From Bradyrhizobiaceae bacterium (lineage in GTDB: Bacteria; Pseudomonadota; Alphaproteobacteria; Rhizobiales; Hyphomicrobiaceae), in assembly GCA_947475855.1 (NCBI GenBank), contig CANJPN010000137.1, positions 1-12,652 on the forward strand: DNA of 12,652 nt, read 5' to 3'. The notes beneath the pieces were generated by a model that saw only the letters and a program-made list of their open reading frames with translations, made no database searches and had not been told where the DNA came from. Positions 6,377 to 12,652 of the stretch are shown one piece after another (the stretch's first letter is position 1; each line of letters begins with the position of its first letter). Made by a program: the position numbers and the translations under genes.

Positions 6377-7078
6377 TCAACCAGATCTTCCACCATACAG
6401 GCGCACGATCCAAGGCAACGGAGCGCGCATCAGAAACAGTCCCAGGCACGTCAAGTTGCGAGAGGCGCGACGCAAGTAACCATCGCGCTTGTAGCGAATA
6501 GCGCTGGTAACCGCTGCTGTTCGCAGGATCAAAGTGCGGTTCCGGCCCAGCCGCCGCACGATGTCCACATCTTCCATCAGCGGCATCGGTTTGAAGCCCC
6601 CGATCTGGTCGTAGAGCCGTCGCGGGATGAGCAGCCCCTGGTCGCCGTACGGCAAGCGCAACATTGTGCAACGAATGGCGACGCCTAACTCGATCAAGCG
6701 CGGCAGAAAGCCCATGTCGTCCAGCGCAAAGCGGAACGCCGCCGCCGACAGTGGACGCTGGCCAACATCGACGCGCTCCACGAATGCCGAGACCTCGCGC
6801 TCCCAGCCGGCATCGAGAACGGTGTCGGCATGAATGAACAACAGCCAAGGAAACCGAGCCGCTTCAGTTCCCGCACGCAACTGACGGCCGCGCCCAGGCT
6901 CGGATCGCACAATGTCGGCGCCGGAGTCTTCCGCGATCCGCAAAGTGCGGTCACTCGAGCCACCATCCACGATGACGACCTGCCGGATAACGCCATCGAC
7001 CGCTCCGGGAACGAGCGACGTGAGCGTCGCTGCGAGCGAAGTCTCCGCATTCAGGGTCGGGATAACGACGGTGATCAT
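6377..7078 (-). CDS. TIGR04283-type family-2 glycosyltransferase
   Basis: 233 residues of a GT-A glycosyltransferase. Motifs are VVIPTLNAE at the extreme N-terminus, VDGGSSDRT (37-45), GRGRQLRAG (62-70), the DxD-like FIHADT (81-86), LPYGDQGLLIPR (142-153) and PLMEDVDIVRRL (166-177). GRGRQLRAG, HADT, YGDQ and MEDVD together are characteristic of the rSAM/selenodomain-associated transferase 2 group (TIGR04283), also annotated for arsenosugar biosynthesis. No transmembrane anchor is evident apart from a moderately hydrophobic C-terminal stretch. No Shine-Dalgarno is visible upstream of the ATG at 7078, so the mRNA may have a very short leader. It is the first gene of the minus-strand block and is divergent from the SOS-controlled radical SAM gene, sharing a 160-base intergenic region with it. 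Confidence 0.85.
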   Translation of the reverse strand: MITVVIPTLNAETSLAATLTSLVPGAVDGVIRQVVIVDGGSSDRTLRIAEDSGADIVRSEPGRGRQLRAGTEAARFPWLLFIHADTVLDAGWEREVSAFVERVDVGQRPLSAAAFRFALDDMGFLPRLIELGVAIRCTMLRLPYGDQGLLIPRRLYDQIGGFKPMPLMEDVDIVRRLGRNRTLILRTAAVTSAIRYKRDGYLRRASRNLTCLGLFLMRAPLPWIVRLYGGRSG

Positions 7079-7165
7079 GGAGCGGACACATAATGCGGCG
7101 CGACTTCGAGCGCCAGCCCGAGGGATACATTTTCGGGTTCACACCCAACCTTCCAGCGTCTTTTT

Positions 7166-7180
7166 GTTCTTTTAATGTTC
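7166..7180 (+). promoter_or_regulatory. LexA (SOS) box of the alphaproteobacterial type
   Basis: GTTC at 7166-7169, seven bases (TTTTAAT), GTTC at 7177-7180, embedded in a T-rich stretch unusual for this GC-rich region. This exactly matches the direct-repeat operator GTTC-N7-GTTC bound by LexA in Alphaproteobacteria. It lies 58 bases upstream of the radical SAM start and 87 bases upstream of the divergent glycosyltransferase. The likely promoter overlaps it (a TTGTTC -35-like element at 7164-7169), so LexA binding would block transcription until DNA damage. Confidence 0.8.
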
Positions 7181-7238
7181 TCGTTTTTGGATTACAGTGC
7201 CACTTGTCGCGCAACAGCTCTGGCGGAGGTGATGAAAC

Positions 7239-8369
7239 GTGGAAGAATCGCACCAGCCGGGAATCGATGGTCAGCAGATCGCGGGCCGGCGCGTTGCCAT
7301 TTCGGTCACTGCTGAGCTTCGGCGGGGCAGAGGGGCGAGATCCAACGCGACAGGGCGTTACGAGTCCGAGCGTCGCGAAGCGTTCGATGACGGCTGGGAG
7401 GGACTTTCCGACAGCCGTCCCTTCGTCACGAACGTTCGTCGTGAGATCGCGCGAAGCATCATCTCACGCAATGACAGTCCAGACATCAGCTTCGACCAGT
7501 CGATAAATCCGTACCGCGGCTGCGAGCACGGCTGTTCTTATTGCTACGCGCGGCCGAGCCACGCATTTCTCGGGCATTCTCCGGGCCTCGATTTCGAGTC
7601 GGAGCTCTACGCAAAGATCAACGCGGCGGAGGCGCTGACAAAGGAGCTTTCGAGCCGGAATTACGTGCCCAAGACGATCGCGCTCGGAACCGTGACCGAC
7701 CCCTACCAGCCGATCGAGCGCGAGCATCGCATTACGCGCAGCGTGCTCGAAGTGCTGGCCGCTGCGCGGCACCCCGTCGGCATCGTGACCAAATCGGTAT
7801 TGGTCGTGCGCGACATCGACATCCTGGCACGGATGGCGCGGGACGGACTGGTAAAGGTCGCACTGTCAGTTACGACACTCGACAGGCGTCTCGCTCGAAG
7901 CATGGAGCCGCGCGCTGCTACGCCTTCGAAGCGACTGGCAGCCGTCAAGGAACTGGCAGCCGCGGGCATCCCGACACAGGTGATGGTCGCGCCGATCGTT
8001 CCGGGTCTCAATGACCACGAGATCGAAAGCATTCTGACAGCCGCGCGTGATGCTGGCGCGAGCAGTGCAGGATACGTAATGCTGCGTCTTCCACTGGAGT
8101 TGAAGGACATCTTCCGCGAATGGCTGGTGACCGACTATCCTGACCGGGCCGAGCGAGTGCTGCACCTCCTCCAGTCGATGCACAGCGGTCGCGACTACTC
8201 AGCGCAATTTGGTCTCAGGCAAAAAGGCACTGGGCCATATGCCCAGCAAATAGCGATGCGGTTCCGGCTGGCCTTGCAGCGGCTTGGCTTCGATCGAGAG
8301 AGAAAGCCGCTGCGCACAGACCTGTTCCGGGCCCCTGGGAGCGCGGGGCAGCAGTTGAGCTTGTTTTGA
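7239..8369 (+). CDS. PA0069-family radical SAM protein, probably SOS-induced
   Basis: 376 residues. The N-terminal RGRGARSNATGRYE (29-42) is the hallmark start of the PA0069 group. The radical SAM cluster motif is C95-EHG-C99-SY-C102 within INPYRGCEHGCSYCYARP, followed by KTIALGTVTDPYQPIE and a C-terminal region ending GQQLSLF. The group is related to spore photoproduct lyase-like enzymes and is suspected to act in DNA repair, but no reaction is established. From memory, PA0069 itself belongs to the Pseudomonas aeruginosa LexA regulon, which fits the LexA box here. The start is a GTG at 7239 with an excellent GGAGGT nine bases upstream; the nearby ATG at 7232 is in another frame that stops soon. 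rnhB follows after 124 bases. Confidence 0.93.
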   Translation: MEESHQPGIDGQQIAGRRVAISVTAELRRGRGARSNATGRYESERREAFDDGWEGLSDSRPFVTNVRREIARSIISRNDSPDISFDQSINPYRGCEHGCSYCYARPSHAFLGHSPGLDFESELYAKINAAEALTKELSSRNYVPKTIALGTVTDPYQPIEREHRITRSVLEVLAAARHPVGIVTKSVLVVRDIDILARMARDGLVKVALSVTTLDRRLARSMEPRAATPSKRLAAVKELAAAGIPTQVMVAPIVPGLNDHEIESILTAARDAGASSAGYVMLRLPLELKDIFREWLVTDYPDRAERVLHLLQSMHSGRDYSAQFGLRQKGTGPYAQQIAMRFRLALQRLGFDRERKPLRTDLFRAPGSAGQQLSLF

Positions 8370-8457
8370 CTGTGTTTGGTCCGCGCTCAGGGATGCAAGC
8401 CCGCTGCGCGAATAGAGGAGCCGTGGACTGGAAACGTGGACAATTGCGGGAGGGCCT

Positions 8458-8486
8458 TTGACAATGACATCGACGATTGCTTAGCG
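8458..8486 (+). promoter_or_regulatory. Possible promoter of rnhB giving a leaderless message
   Basis: A perfect TTGACA (8458-8463) is followed after 17 bases by TTAGCG (8481-8486), a poor -10. The expected start point (about 8493) falls on or next to the rnhB ATG at 8494, which has no Shine-Dalgarno. This agrees with leaderless transcription, but the -10 match is weak. Confidence 0.4.
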
Positions 8487-8493
8487 ATTGGCC

Positions 8494-9159
8494 ATGAAGG
8501 TAAGTTCTCGCCTCACATCCTCGGCCCGCAGCAGGCAAGCTCCGACATTCGATGTCGAAATGAGCGCAATCGCTGGCGGCGAATATCCGGTTGCCGGAAT
8601 CGACGAAGCCGGGCGCGGACCGTGGGCAGGGCCTGTGGTAGCCGCAGCCGTGATTCTCGATCCGCAATCATTGCCGGCCGGAATCGACGATTCGAAGGCG
8701 CTCACCTCAGACGCCAGAAACGAACTGTTCGATGCAATCATGGCTTCGGCGCGCGGGATCGGCGTCGGTATCGCCAGCGTCGAGTTGGTCGACAGCATGA
8801 ATATCCTGCGCGCCACGTTCTGGGCCATGTCGGAGGCTGTCGGCAAACTGCCTCTGAGGCCGCGGATGGTGCTGGTCGATGGCAATCGGCTTCCGAAATT
8901 GCCTTGTGCCGCACAAGCGATCGTCGGCGGCGACGCTACTTCACTTTCGATCGCGGCCGCCTCAATCATCGCGAAGGTAACGAGAGACCGCATCATGATC
9001 GACCTCGCCCGCAGCCATCCCGGCTACGGGTTCGAGCGGCACAAGGGATACGGTACGCCGGAGCACAAGGCTGCTCTCGCCGAGCTTGGCGTGTGCGCGC
9101 TTCACCGGCGCAGCTTTCAGCCGGTAAAAAATGCCTTGGGCACCCGATGCGGCGGCTAG
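8494..9159 (+). CDS. rnhB: Ribonuclease HII
   Basis: 221 residues from the ATG at 8494 (a TTG two codons earlier is also possible). The active site is complete: D37-E38 in GIDEAGRGPWAGP, D129 in MVLVDGN and D147 in VGGD, followed by the family block SIAAASIIAKVTRDR and HPGYGFERHKGYGTPEH near the C-terminus. RNase HII nicks RNA-DNA hybrids and initiates removal of misincorporated ribonucleotides from genomic DNA in the cytoplasm. About 30 variable residues precede the core, and the TFDVE element just before it resembles N-termini of other alphaproteobacterial RNase HII proteins, supporting a start this far upstream rather than the internal ATG at 8560. It is downstream of the PA0069-type gene and converges, with a 4-base overlap, on the small gene that follows. 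Confidence 0.96.
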   Translation: MKVSSRLTSSARSRQAPTFDVEMSAIAGGEYPVAGIDEAGRGPWAGPVVAAAVILDPQSLPAGIDDSKALTSDARNELFDAIMASARGIGVGIASVELVDSMNILRATFWAMSEAVGKLPLRPRMVLVDGNRLPKLPCAAQAIVGGDATSLSIAAASIIAKVTRDRIMIDLARSHPGYGFERHKGYGTPEHKAALAELGVCALHRRSFQPVKNALGTRCGG

Positions 9160-9398
9160 CGATCGTCGCGTGCCAGAGTTCGGTCTGCGCGGTGGCTGTA
9201 CGCATCGCGCAACAGATTCTCAGCGGACCGCATGTCTGATGCGATGCCCGTGATGGTCCGGGATGCACCATACCAGCGCCAGCAGTAGGCGCCTTCGCGA
9301 TCGGCCTGCTTCATGATCGAACCGACCGATAGGAACGGATCGATTTGCGTAAAGAAGTTCACAATGCCCGTATGTGGGCAACGCTGCTTGGACAGCAT
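9156..9398 (-). CDS. Small uncharacterised protein (80 aa)
   Basis: The ATG at 9398 is preceded by a strong GGGAGG eight bases upstream, which makes this more than a chance frame. The product starts MLSKQRCPHTGIVNF and has no signal peptide or membrane segment. It contains a DPFLSVGSI stretch followed by an aromatic patch YCWRWYGAS and an Arg/Asp-rich tail (HRADRTLARDDR). I do not recognise a domain; short proteins of this general look are common as hypotheticals in Rhizobiales. The gene ends tail-to-tail with rnhB: the four bases CTAG (9156-9159) supply TAG to both. An in-frame ATG at 9440 would extend it by 14 residues, but without a ribosome site. Confidence 0.6.
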   Translation of the reverse strand: MLSKQRCPHTGIVNFFTQIDPFLSVGSIMKQADREGAYCWRWYGASRTITGIASDMRSAENLLRDAYSHRADRTLARDDR

Positions 9399-9667
9399 GG
9401 GCTTGGCCTCCCAAATCGAATGTCCAGCTCGACATGCCAATGTATGATTGAAATTTGTGGCACCACTACGAACGCTATTGAAGGCTTTTTAGCACATCCA
9501 AGCAACATGAGTCGTGATTCATCAGCTTGGCTTGTTGAGAAGTTCGTGAAGACGCCTTGACTTGTGCACCGCATCATTTCGCAATCAGCCAATTCGTCGG
9601 CAGTTGTGGCTAGATCAGCCAGGCATGCTATTCGGAAGTGACGCAGGCCGACATACAAGCGAGCGCC

Positions 9668-11545
9668 ATGCCCGATACGATCGTCCACGCTCTCCCCACC
9701 CGCGCTGCAGAAGCGATCGTCGATCGCGTGGGGCGCCGCATCGTGATGGCCATTCCCGTCGGAATCGGGAAGCCGAACCTGCTCGTCAACGCACTTTACC
9801 AACTGGCATTGGCGGATCGATCGATCAAACTGCGCATCCTGACCGGTCTCAGCCTCGTGCGGCCTGCCTACAAGAGCGACATTGAACGCCGCTTCGTTGC
9901 GCCCCTGCTCGACCGCCTGTTCGGGACTTGGCCCGATCTCGCCTATGCCGAGGCGATCAGGGACGGGACGCTTCCTGCCAACGTCGAGGTGCACGAGTTC
10001 TTTCTTCAAGCGGGGCAGTGGCTCTCCAATTCGCTGATGCAGCAAAGCTACGCCAGTCTCAGCTATTCGCATGTCACAGCGCATCTCGAGCGCGAAGGGG
10101 TCAACGTCCTTGCGCAATTGATGGCAGCGCGGCCCACCGATGCCCGCAACCGCCTCAGCCTTTCCTCCAATCCGGATATCGCGCTCGATCTCAAACCTTA
10201 CATCGAGCGGCGGCGGCGGTCGGGCGAGCCGATCGTCACCGTGGGCGAGATCAACGACAACCTTCCGTACATGACCGGGGATGCAGATATCGCAACCTCG
10301 GATATCGACATCCTTCTCGAACCTGCGCGTCCGCATTTCGAGCTGTTCGCACCGCCGAAAGAACCGGTCTCTCTCGCGGACTACGCCATGGCGCTGCATG
10401 CAGCGACGATGATCAAGGATGGCGGAACGCTGCAAATCGGAATCGGCTCTTTCTCGGATGCACTGTGCCACGCACTCGTTCTGCGCCATACGCGGAACGC
10501 GGAATTCCGTGCACTGGTCGCCCGGCTCGGTGAAAAGCAGCCGGAGGGGGCGGAGTTCACGCCGTTCGATCAAGGTCTGTACGGGTGCAGCGAGATGCTG
10601 GTGGACGGCTTTCTCGCCCTCAAACGTACAGGCGTTTTGAAGAGGCATGTCGAGACGAGCCATGGGCGCGCGGTTGTGCACGCGGGTTTCTTCCTGGGAA
10701 GCCGCAGCTTCTACGATGCGCTTCGCTCAATGCCGGAAGTCGAGCTTGCGGAAATTGCGATGACCGGGATCTCGTTCACCAACACGCTCGCGGGAGATAC
10801 TGCGGCCAAGGTCGCGCAGCGGCGCGACGCGCGGTTCGTGAACACGGCGTTGATCTTGACGCTGCTTGGAGCGGCATCTTCGGATGCGCTCGATGACGGC
10901 CGCGTGGTCAGCGGTATCGGCGGGCAATGCGACTTCGTGGTGCAAGCGCACGCATTGCCCGGCGCTCGCTCGATCATCGCGGCGCGGGCCACGCGTGGGG
11001 CCGGCGGGGGCAAAGCGACGTCCAACATCGTCTGGCGATATGCCAATACCAGCATCCCGCGCCAGCTTCGCGATGTCTATGTCACCGAGTACGGCGTGGC
11101 CGACGTGCGTGGGCGGACGGATCGTGAAGTGGTGGAAGCCATGCTCGCAATCGCAGACAGCCGCTTCCAGCCGGAGTTGCAGCGCGATGCGACGCACGCC
11201 GGAAAGCTCGGCTCGTCGTTCCGGCTTCCGGCTTCGGCGTCGAACAATACGCCTGAGGCGATCGCCGCTGCTTTGGGGCCTGCACGGCGAGAAGGGCTGC
11301 TACCGGTGTTTCCGCTCGGTACCGAGATGACCGAGACAGAGCAAGCATTGATCCCTGCCCTTGGGGCGCTCAAGTTTGCAACGCCACTCGACGTTGCAAG
11401 ACTTCTCTGGCGCGGGGCGTTTGCAGACGGCAAACACACCTGGATTGCCGCCGCTTTGCAGCGCATGGCGCTCGACGCGCCGCAAAGCTTTAAGGAGCGA
11501 GCCAGGGCGGCGCTGATTTCGGGCGCACTACAGGACAAGCGCTGA
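9668..11545 (+). CDS. Acetyl-CoA hydrolase/transferase family protein (class I CoA-transferase-like)
   Basis: About 625 residues, longer than the ~500 of classical Ach1/SCACT proteins but like a proteobacterial 'acetyl-CoA hydrolase/transferase C-terminal domain' group. The N-terminal half (RRIVMAIPVGIGKPNLLVNAL, then QQSYASLSYSHV and PDIALDL) is a CoA-transferase-like domain. The C-terminal half contains DGGTLQIGIGSFSDAL (251-266), GLYGCSEMLVDGFLAL (303-318), HAGFFLGSRSFYDAL, GGQCDFVVQA, and TSNIVW...VTEYGVADVRG. E309 in SEMLVDG is at the position where related enzymes carry the catalytic Glu that forms the CoA thioester (inference). It probably moves CoA between carboxylic acids or hydrolyses an acyl-CoA; the substrate is unknown. 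The start is ambiguous: ATG 9668 or GTG 9638, neither with a good ribosome site. The 269-base gap upstream holds a lone TTGACT at 9557 but no convincing promoter. Confidence 0.88.
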   Translation: MPDTIVHALPTRAAEAIVDRVGRRIVMAIPVGIGKPNLLVNALYQLALADRSIKLRILTGLSLVRPAYKSDIERRFVAPLLDRLFGTWPDLAYAEAIRDGTLPANVEVHEFFLQAGQWLSNSLMQQSYASLSYSHVTAHLEREGVNVLAQLMAARPTDARNRLSLSSNPDIALDLKPYIERRRRSGEPIVTVGEINDNLPYMTGDADIATSDIDILLEPARPHFELFAPPKEPVSLADYAMALHAATMIKDGGTLQIGIGSFSDALCHALVLRHTRNAEFRALVARLGEKQPEGAEFTPFDQGLYGCSEMLVDGFLALKRTGVLKRHVETSHGRAVVHAGFFLGSRSFYDALRSMPEVELAEIAMTGISFTNTLAGDTAAKVAQRRDARFVNTALILTLLGAASSDALDDGRVVSGIGGQCDFVVQAHALPGARSIIAARATRGAGGGKATSNIVWRYANTSIPRQLRDVYVTEYGVADVRGRTDREVVEAMLAIADSRFQPELQRDATHAGKLGSSFRLPASASNNTPEAIAAALGPARREGLLPVFPLGTEMTETEQALIPALGALKFATPLDVARLLWRGAFADGKHTWIAAALQRMALDAPQSFKERARAALISGALQDKR

Positions 11546-11565
11546 CCGCCATGGCAATCAGCAAA

Positions 11566-11579
11566 CCGGCCTTGGCCGG
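11566..11579. terminator. Small GC hairpin in the convergent gap after the CoA-transferase-like gene
   Basis: CCGGCC-TT-GGCCGG lies in the 46-base gap between two converging genes. It is palindromic, so it could act for either transcript, but no U-run follows on either strand. Termination is only suggested by its position. Confidence 0.35.
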
Positions 11580-11591
11580 CGCCGATCGCGT

Positions 11592-11930
11592 TCACTGCAC
11601 GTCGATGCGGACGGCAATTGCGGCGCTGGCGATGACAGCGGGATCATTGTTCTCGGGATCAGGAACATCGAGGCCGCCCTTCACCGCCTTGACCGTCACG
11701 CGGCCAATCGGCAGCGACGCCTTGACCTTCTCGATATCGACCTTGTCAGGCTGTTGCACGCCGATGGTCACATCGACCTCCAGCTTGGTCTTGTCGATCT
11801 TCAAGGATCGGACGAACGAGAGCGAGCTGTGATGCAGCGCATCCTGAACCGCGCGCAACGCCGCCGTCGTATAGTTGGAGCCGTGCAGATCGTTGCCGGT
11901 GCCGAGCTCGAGTATGACGCGGGTCTTCAT
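11592..11930 (-). CDS. Lin0512-family protein, paralog 1
   Basis: 112 residues. The opening MKTRVILELGTGNDLHGSNYTTAA, then DALHHSSLSF, VDVTIGVQQPDKVD and PIGRVTVKAVKGGLDVP match the Lin0512 (TIGR02058) pattern of a small conserved protein of unknown function. No signal peptide or membrane segment is present. The ATG at 11930 is preceded by GGAGAG seven bases upstream; a TTG five codons earlier (11945) overlaps that ribosome site and is unlikely. It starts 15 bases after the stop of the second paralog, so the two are almost certainly one operon. It shares length and motif order with its neighbour but is well diverged from it. Confidence 0.8.
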   Translation of the reverse strand: MKTRVILELGTGNDLHGSNYTTAALRAVQDALHHSSLSFVRSLKIDKTKLEVDVTIGVQQPDKVDIEKVKASLPIGRVTVKAVKGGLDVPDPENNDPAVIASAAIAVRIDVQ

Positions 11931-11945
11931 GACTGATCTCTCCAA

Positions 11946-12284
11946 TCAGATGTCGAGGCTGACGACGGCGCATGCGTTGGCGATCAACGTGCTGCCGGTG
12001 CCTTCGTCATTGCGGATTTCGAGACCGCCTTCGACGACGGTGACGGTGCCTTTGCCGTAGGGCATGACTTTGAGCACTTCGGCCTTGTCGACGGTCTCCG
12101 GGCGCGGAACGCCGATGTGCACGTCGACGATCATTTCTTCGAGTGGCTTGCCGAGCGCCGGCGCAATCGAAAGCGAGTTGTGCCACAAGGCATCACGTAG
12201 CGCACGGCACGCCGCCTTGGTCGAGTCCGAGCCGCGGATATCGGTGCCCATGCCGATCTCGAGCACCATGCGTTTCTTTGCCAT
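11946..12284 (-). CDS. Lin0512-family protein, paralog 2
   Basis: 112 residues, the same length as the adjacent paralog. Motifs in the same order are MVLEIGMGTDIRGSDSTKAA, DALWHNSLS, VDVHIGVPRPETVD, PYGKGTVTVVEGGLEI and a hydrophobic end ANACAVVSLDI. The Lin0512/TIGR02058 family has no established function. The ATG at 12284 has GGTGAGG immediately upstream. A reading from an ATG at 12452 would add 56 residues that look nothing like the family, so I reject it. It is the first gene of the two-gene operon; its promoter should lie in the unassigned region to the right. Confidence 0.8.
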   Translation of the reverse strand: MAKKRMVLEIGMGTDIRGSDSTKAACRALRDALWHNSLSIAPALGKPLEEMIVDVHIGVPRPETVDKAEVLKVMPYGKGTVTVVEGGLEIRNDEGTGSTLIANACAVVSLDI

Positions 12285-12418
12285 CGCCTCACCGGTGTTG
12301 CGTGTAGTTTCGACTTGATGCGCCAGGAGCGCAGCCCGCGCTGACCGTAGACCAGGGCCAGAGTGCGGTCCACCGCTTGCCTGCGGACCAGAAAGCCGCC
12401 AGTCGAGAAACGAATGCA

Positions 12419-12446
12419 GGCCAGGGTCTGCTGGCCAGGGTCTGCT
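12419..12446. repeat. 14-bp perfect tandem duplication
   Basis: GGCCAGGGTCTGCT occurs twice, head to tail, at 12419-12432 and 12433-12446, with no mismatch. Fourteen is not a multiple of three, so a coding frame here would shift if the copy number changed. This supports a non-coding or decayed region. Confidence 0.85.
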
Positions 12447-12600
12447 TGTCACCCAGCTCGGTGCATGAGATCATCCGCCCACGTCAGGCAGATTGGGGTC
12501 AGTGAACGAAAGCGCTCGCGCGCTAGCCAGTGGCATGGGGTGCCTGCGACGTGCCTTGGAAGCCAGAATAGCCTGCGGTAACGGAATGGGAAGTGCCGGG

Positions 12601-12638
12601 TCTTGAGGATCGAGGGGTGAAGAACCTCCACCTCAAGA
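12601..12638. repeat. Inverted repeat with nested hairpin
   Basis: TCTTGAGG (12601-12608) and CCTCAAGA (12631-12638) form perfect 8-bp arms around 22 bases. Inside, GAGG (12612-12615) can pair with CCTC (12625-12628). This could be a terminator for a gene beyond the window edge or a remnant of a mobile-element end. Confidence 0.45.
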
Positions 12639-12652
12639 ACCAAGAGCACCCC

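Larger units (their letters stand above)
12285..12652. other. Gene-poor right end, no recognisable coding sequence
   Basis: This ~370-base stretch lies upstream of the Lin0512 pair. Frames are open in several directions (for example 12449-12649 on -, 12363-12581 on +), but the translations are rich in Arg, Trp, Cys and His without any familiar motif. I see no tRNA, no clear promoter and no insertion-sequence end. It contains a 14-bp tandem duplication and an inverted repeat, listed separately. A decayed gene or mobile-element remnant is possible but not shown. Confidence 0.5.

Noticed and set aside
5063..6688. 541-codon plus-strand frame opposite the MBL gene and its neighbours
   Set aside because: It covers the antisense of three genes at once. 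The opposite strand has an intact Tat signal and zinc motifs, and the plus translation matches nothing.
9359..10681. 440-codon minus-strand frame opposite the CoA-transferase-like gene
   Set aside because: The plus strand encodes a clearly conserved protein through this region; the minus frame is a codon-bias shadow.
11946..12452. Longer version of Lin0512 paralog 2 starting at 12452
   Set aside because: The extra 56 residues are unlike the family and run through the 14-bp tandem repeat; the ATG at 12284 has its own ribosome site and gives the family length.
12449..12649. 66-codon minus-strand frame at the right edge, considered as a transposase or truncated gene fragment
   Set aside because: There is no recognisable motif, and it contains half of an inverted repeat; it was left within the unassigned region.
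1..12652. CRISPR array, rRNA, tRNA or intact insertion sequence anywhere in the window
   Set aside because: I found no spaced direct repeats, no rRNA-like blocks, no tRNA cloverleaf and no transposase by reading both strands.

Overview
The window is GC-rich and densely packed. It reads as chromosome of an alphaproteobacterium, probably of the order Hyphomicrobiales (Rhizobiales). The clearest taxonomic signal is a direct-repeat SOS box of the form GTTC-N7-GTTC, the LexA site type of Alphaproteobacteria. The gene content fits: a compact pqqABCDE cluster, a PA0069-type radical SAM gene next to rnhB, and two adjacent Lin0512-family genes. No species can be named from the sequence alone.

Layout. 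The left edge (1-465, + strand) is the 3' end of argC (arginine biosynthesis). It converges on a long minus-strand block from 7078 down to 560. In transcription order this block holds a family-2-like glycosyltransferase (7078-6377), a Tat-exported metallo-beta-lactamase-fold hydrolase (6259-5279), a DUF2064/TIGR04282-type transferase (5248-4550), a small cupin (4492-4049), and then pqqA (3924-3829), pqqB, pqqC, pqqD and pqqE (ending at 560). pqqA has its own near-consensus promoter. A strong stem-loop sits between pqqA and pqqB. pqqB-C-D-E are joined by 4-base stop/start overlaps once pqqC is started at a GTG.

To the right, divergently transcribed on +, are an SOS-box-controlled PA0069-family radical SAM gene (7239-8369) and rnhB (8494-9159). 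rnhB ends tail-to-tail with a small uncharacterised minus-strand gene (9398-9156), the two sharing one CTAG for both stop codons. Next comes a large acetyl-CoA hydrolase/CoA-transferase gene (9668-11545, +), converging on a two-gene minus-strand operon of Lin0512-family paralogs (12284-11946 and 11930-11592). The last ~370 bases (12285-12652) contain no gene I can recognise, but they do contain a tandem 14-bp duplication and an inverted repeat.

How the genes work together. pqqA-E encode the PqqA precursor peptide and the core enzymes that turn its Glu and Tyr into the redox cofactor PQQ, which serves periplasmic quinoprotein dehydrogenases. No pqqF/pqqG protease and no quinoprotein dehydrogenase is in the window. 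The four genes upstream, on the same strand, include the two transferases usually described as an rSAM/selenodomain-associated (arsenosugar-type) pair, here separated by an exported hydrolase. Whether this block has anything to do with PQQ is the most interesting open question. The radical SAM and rnhB genes look like a DNA-damage/genome-maintenance pair.
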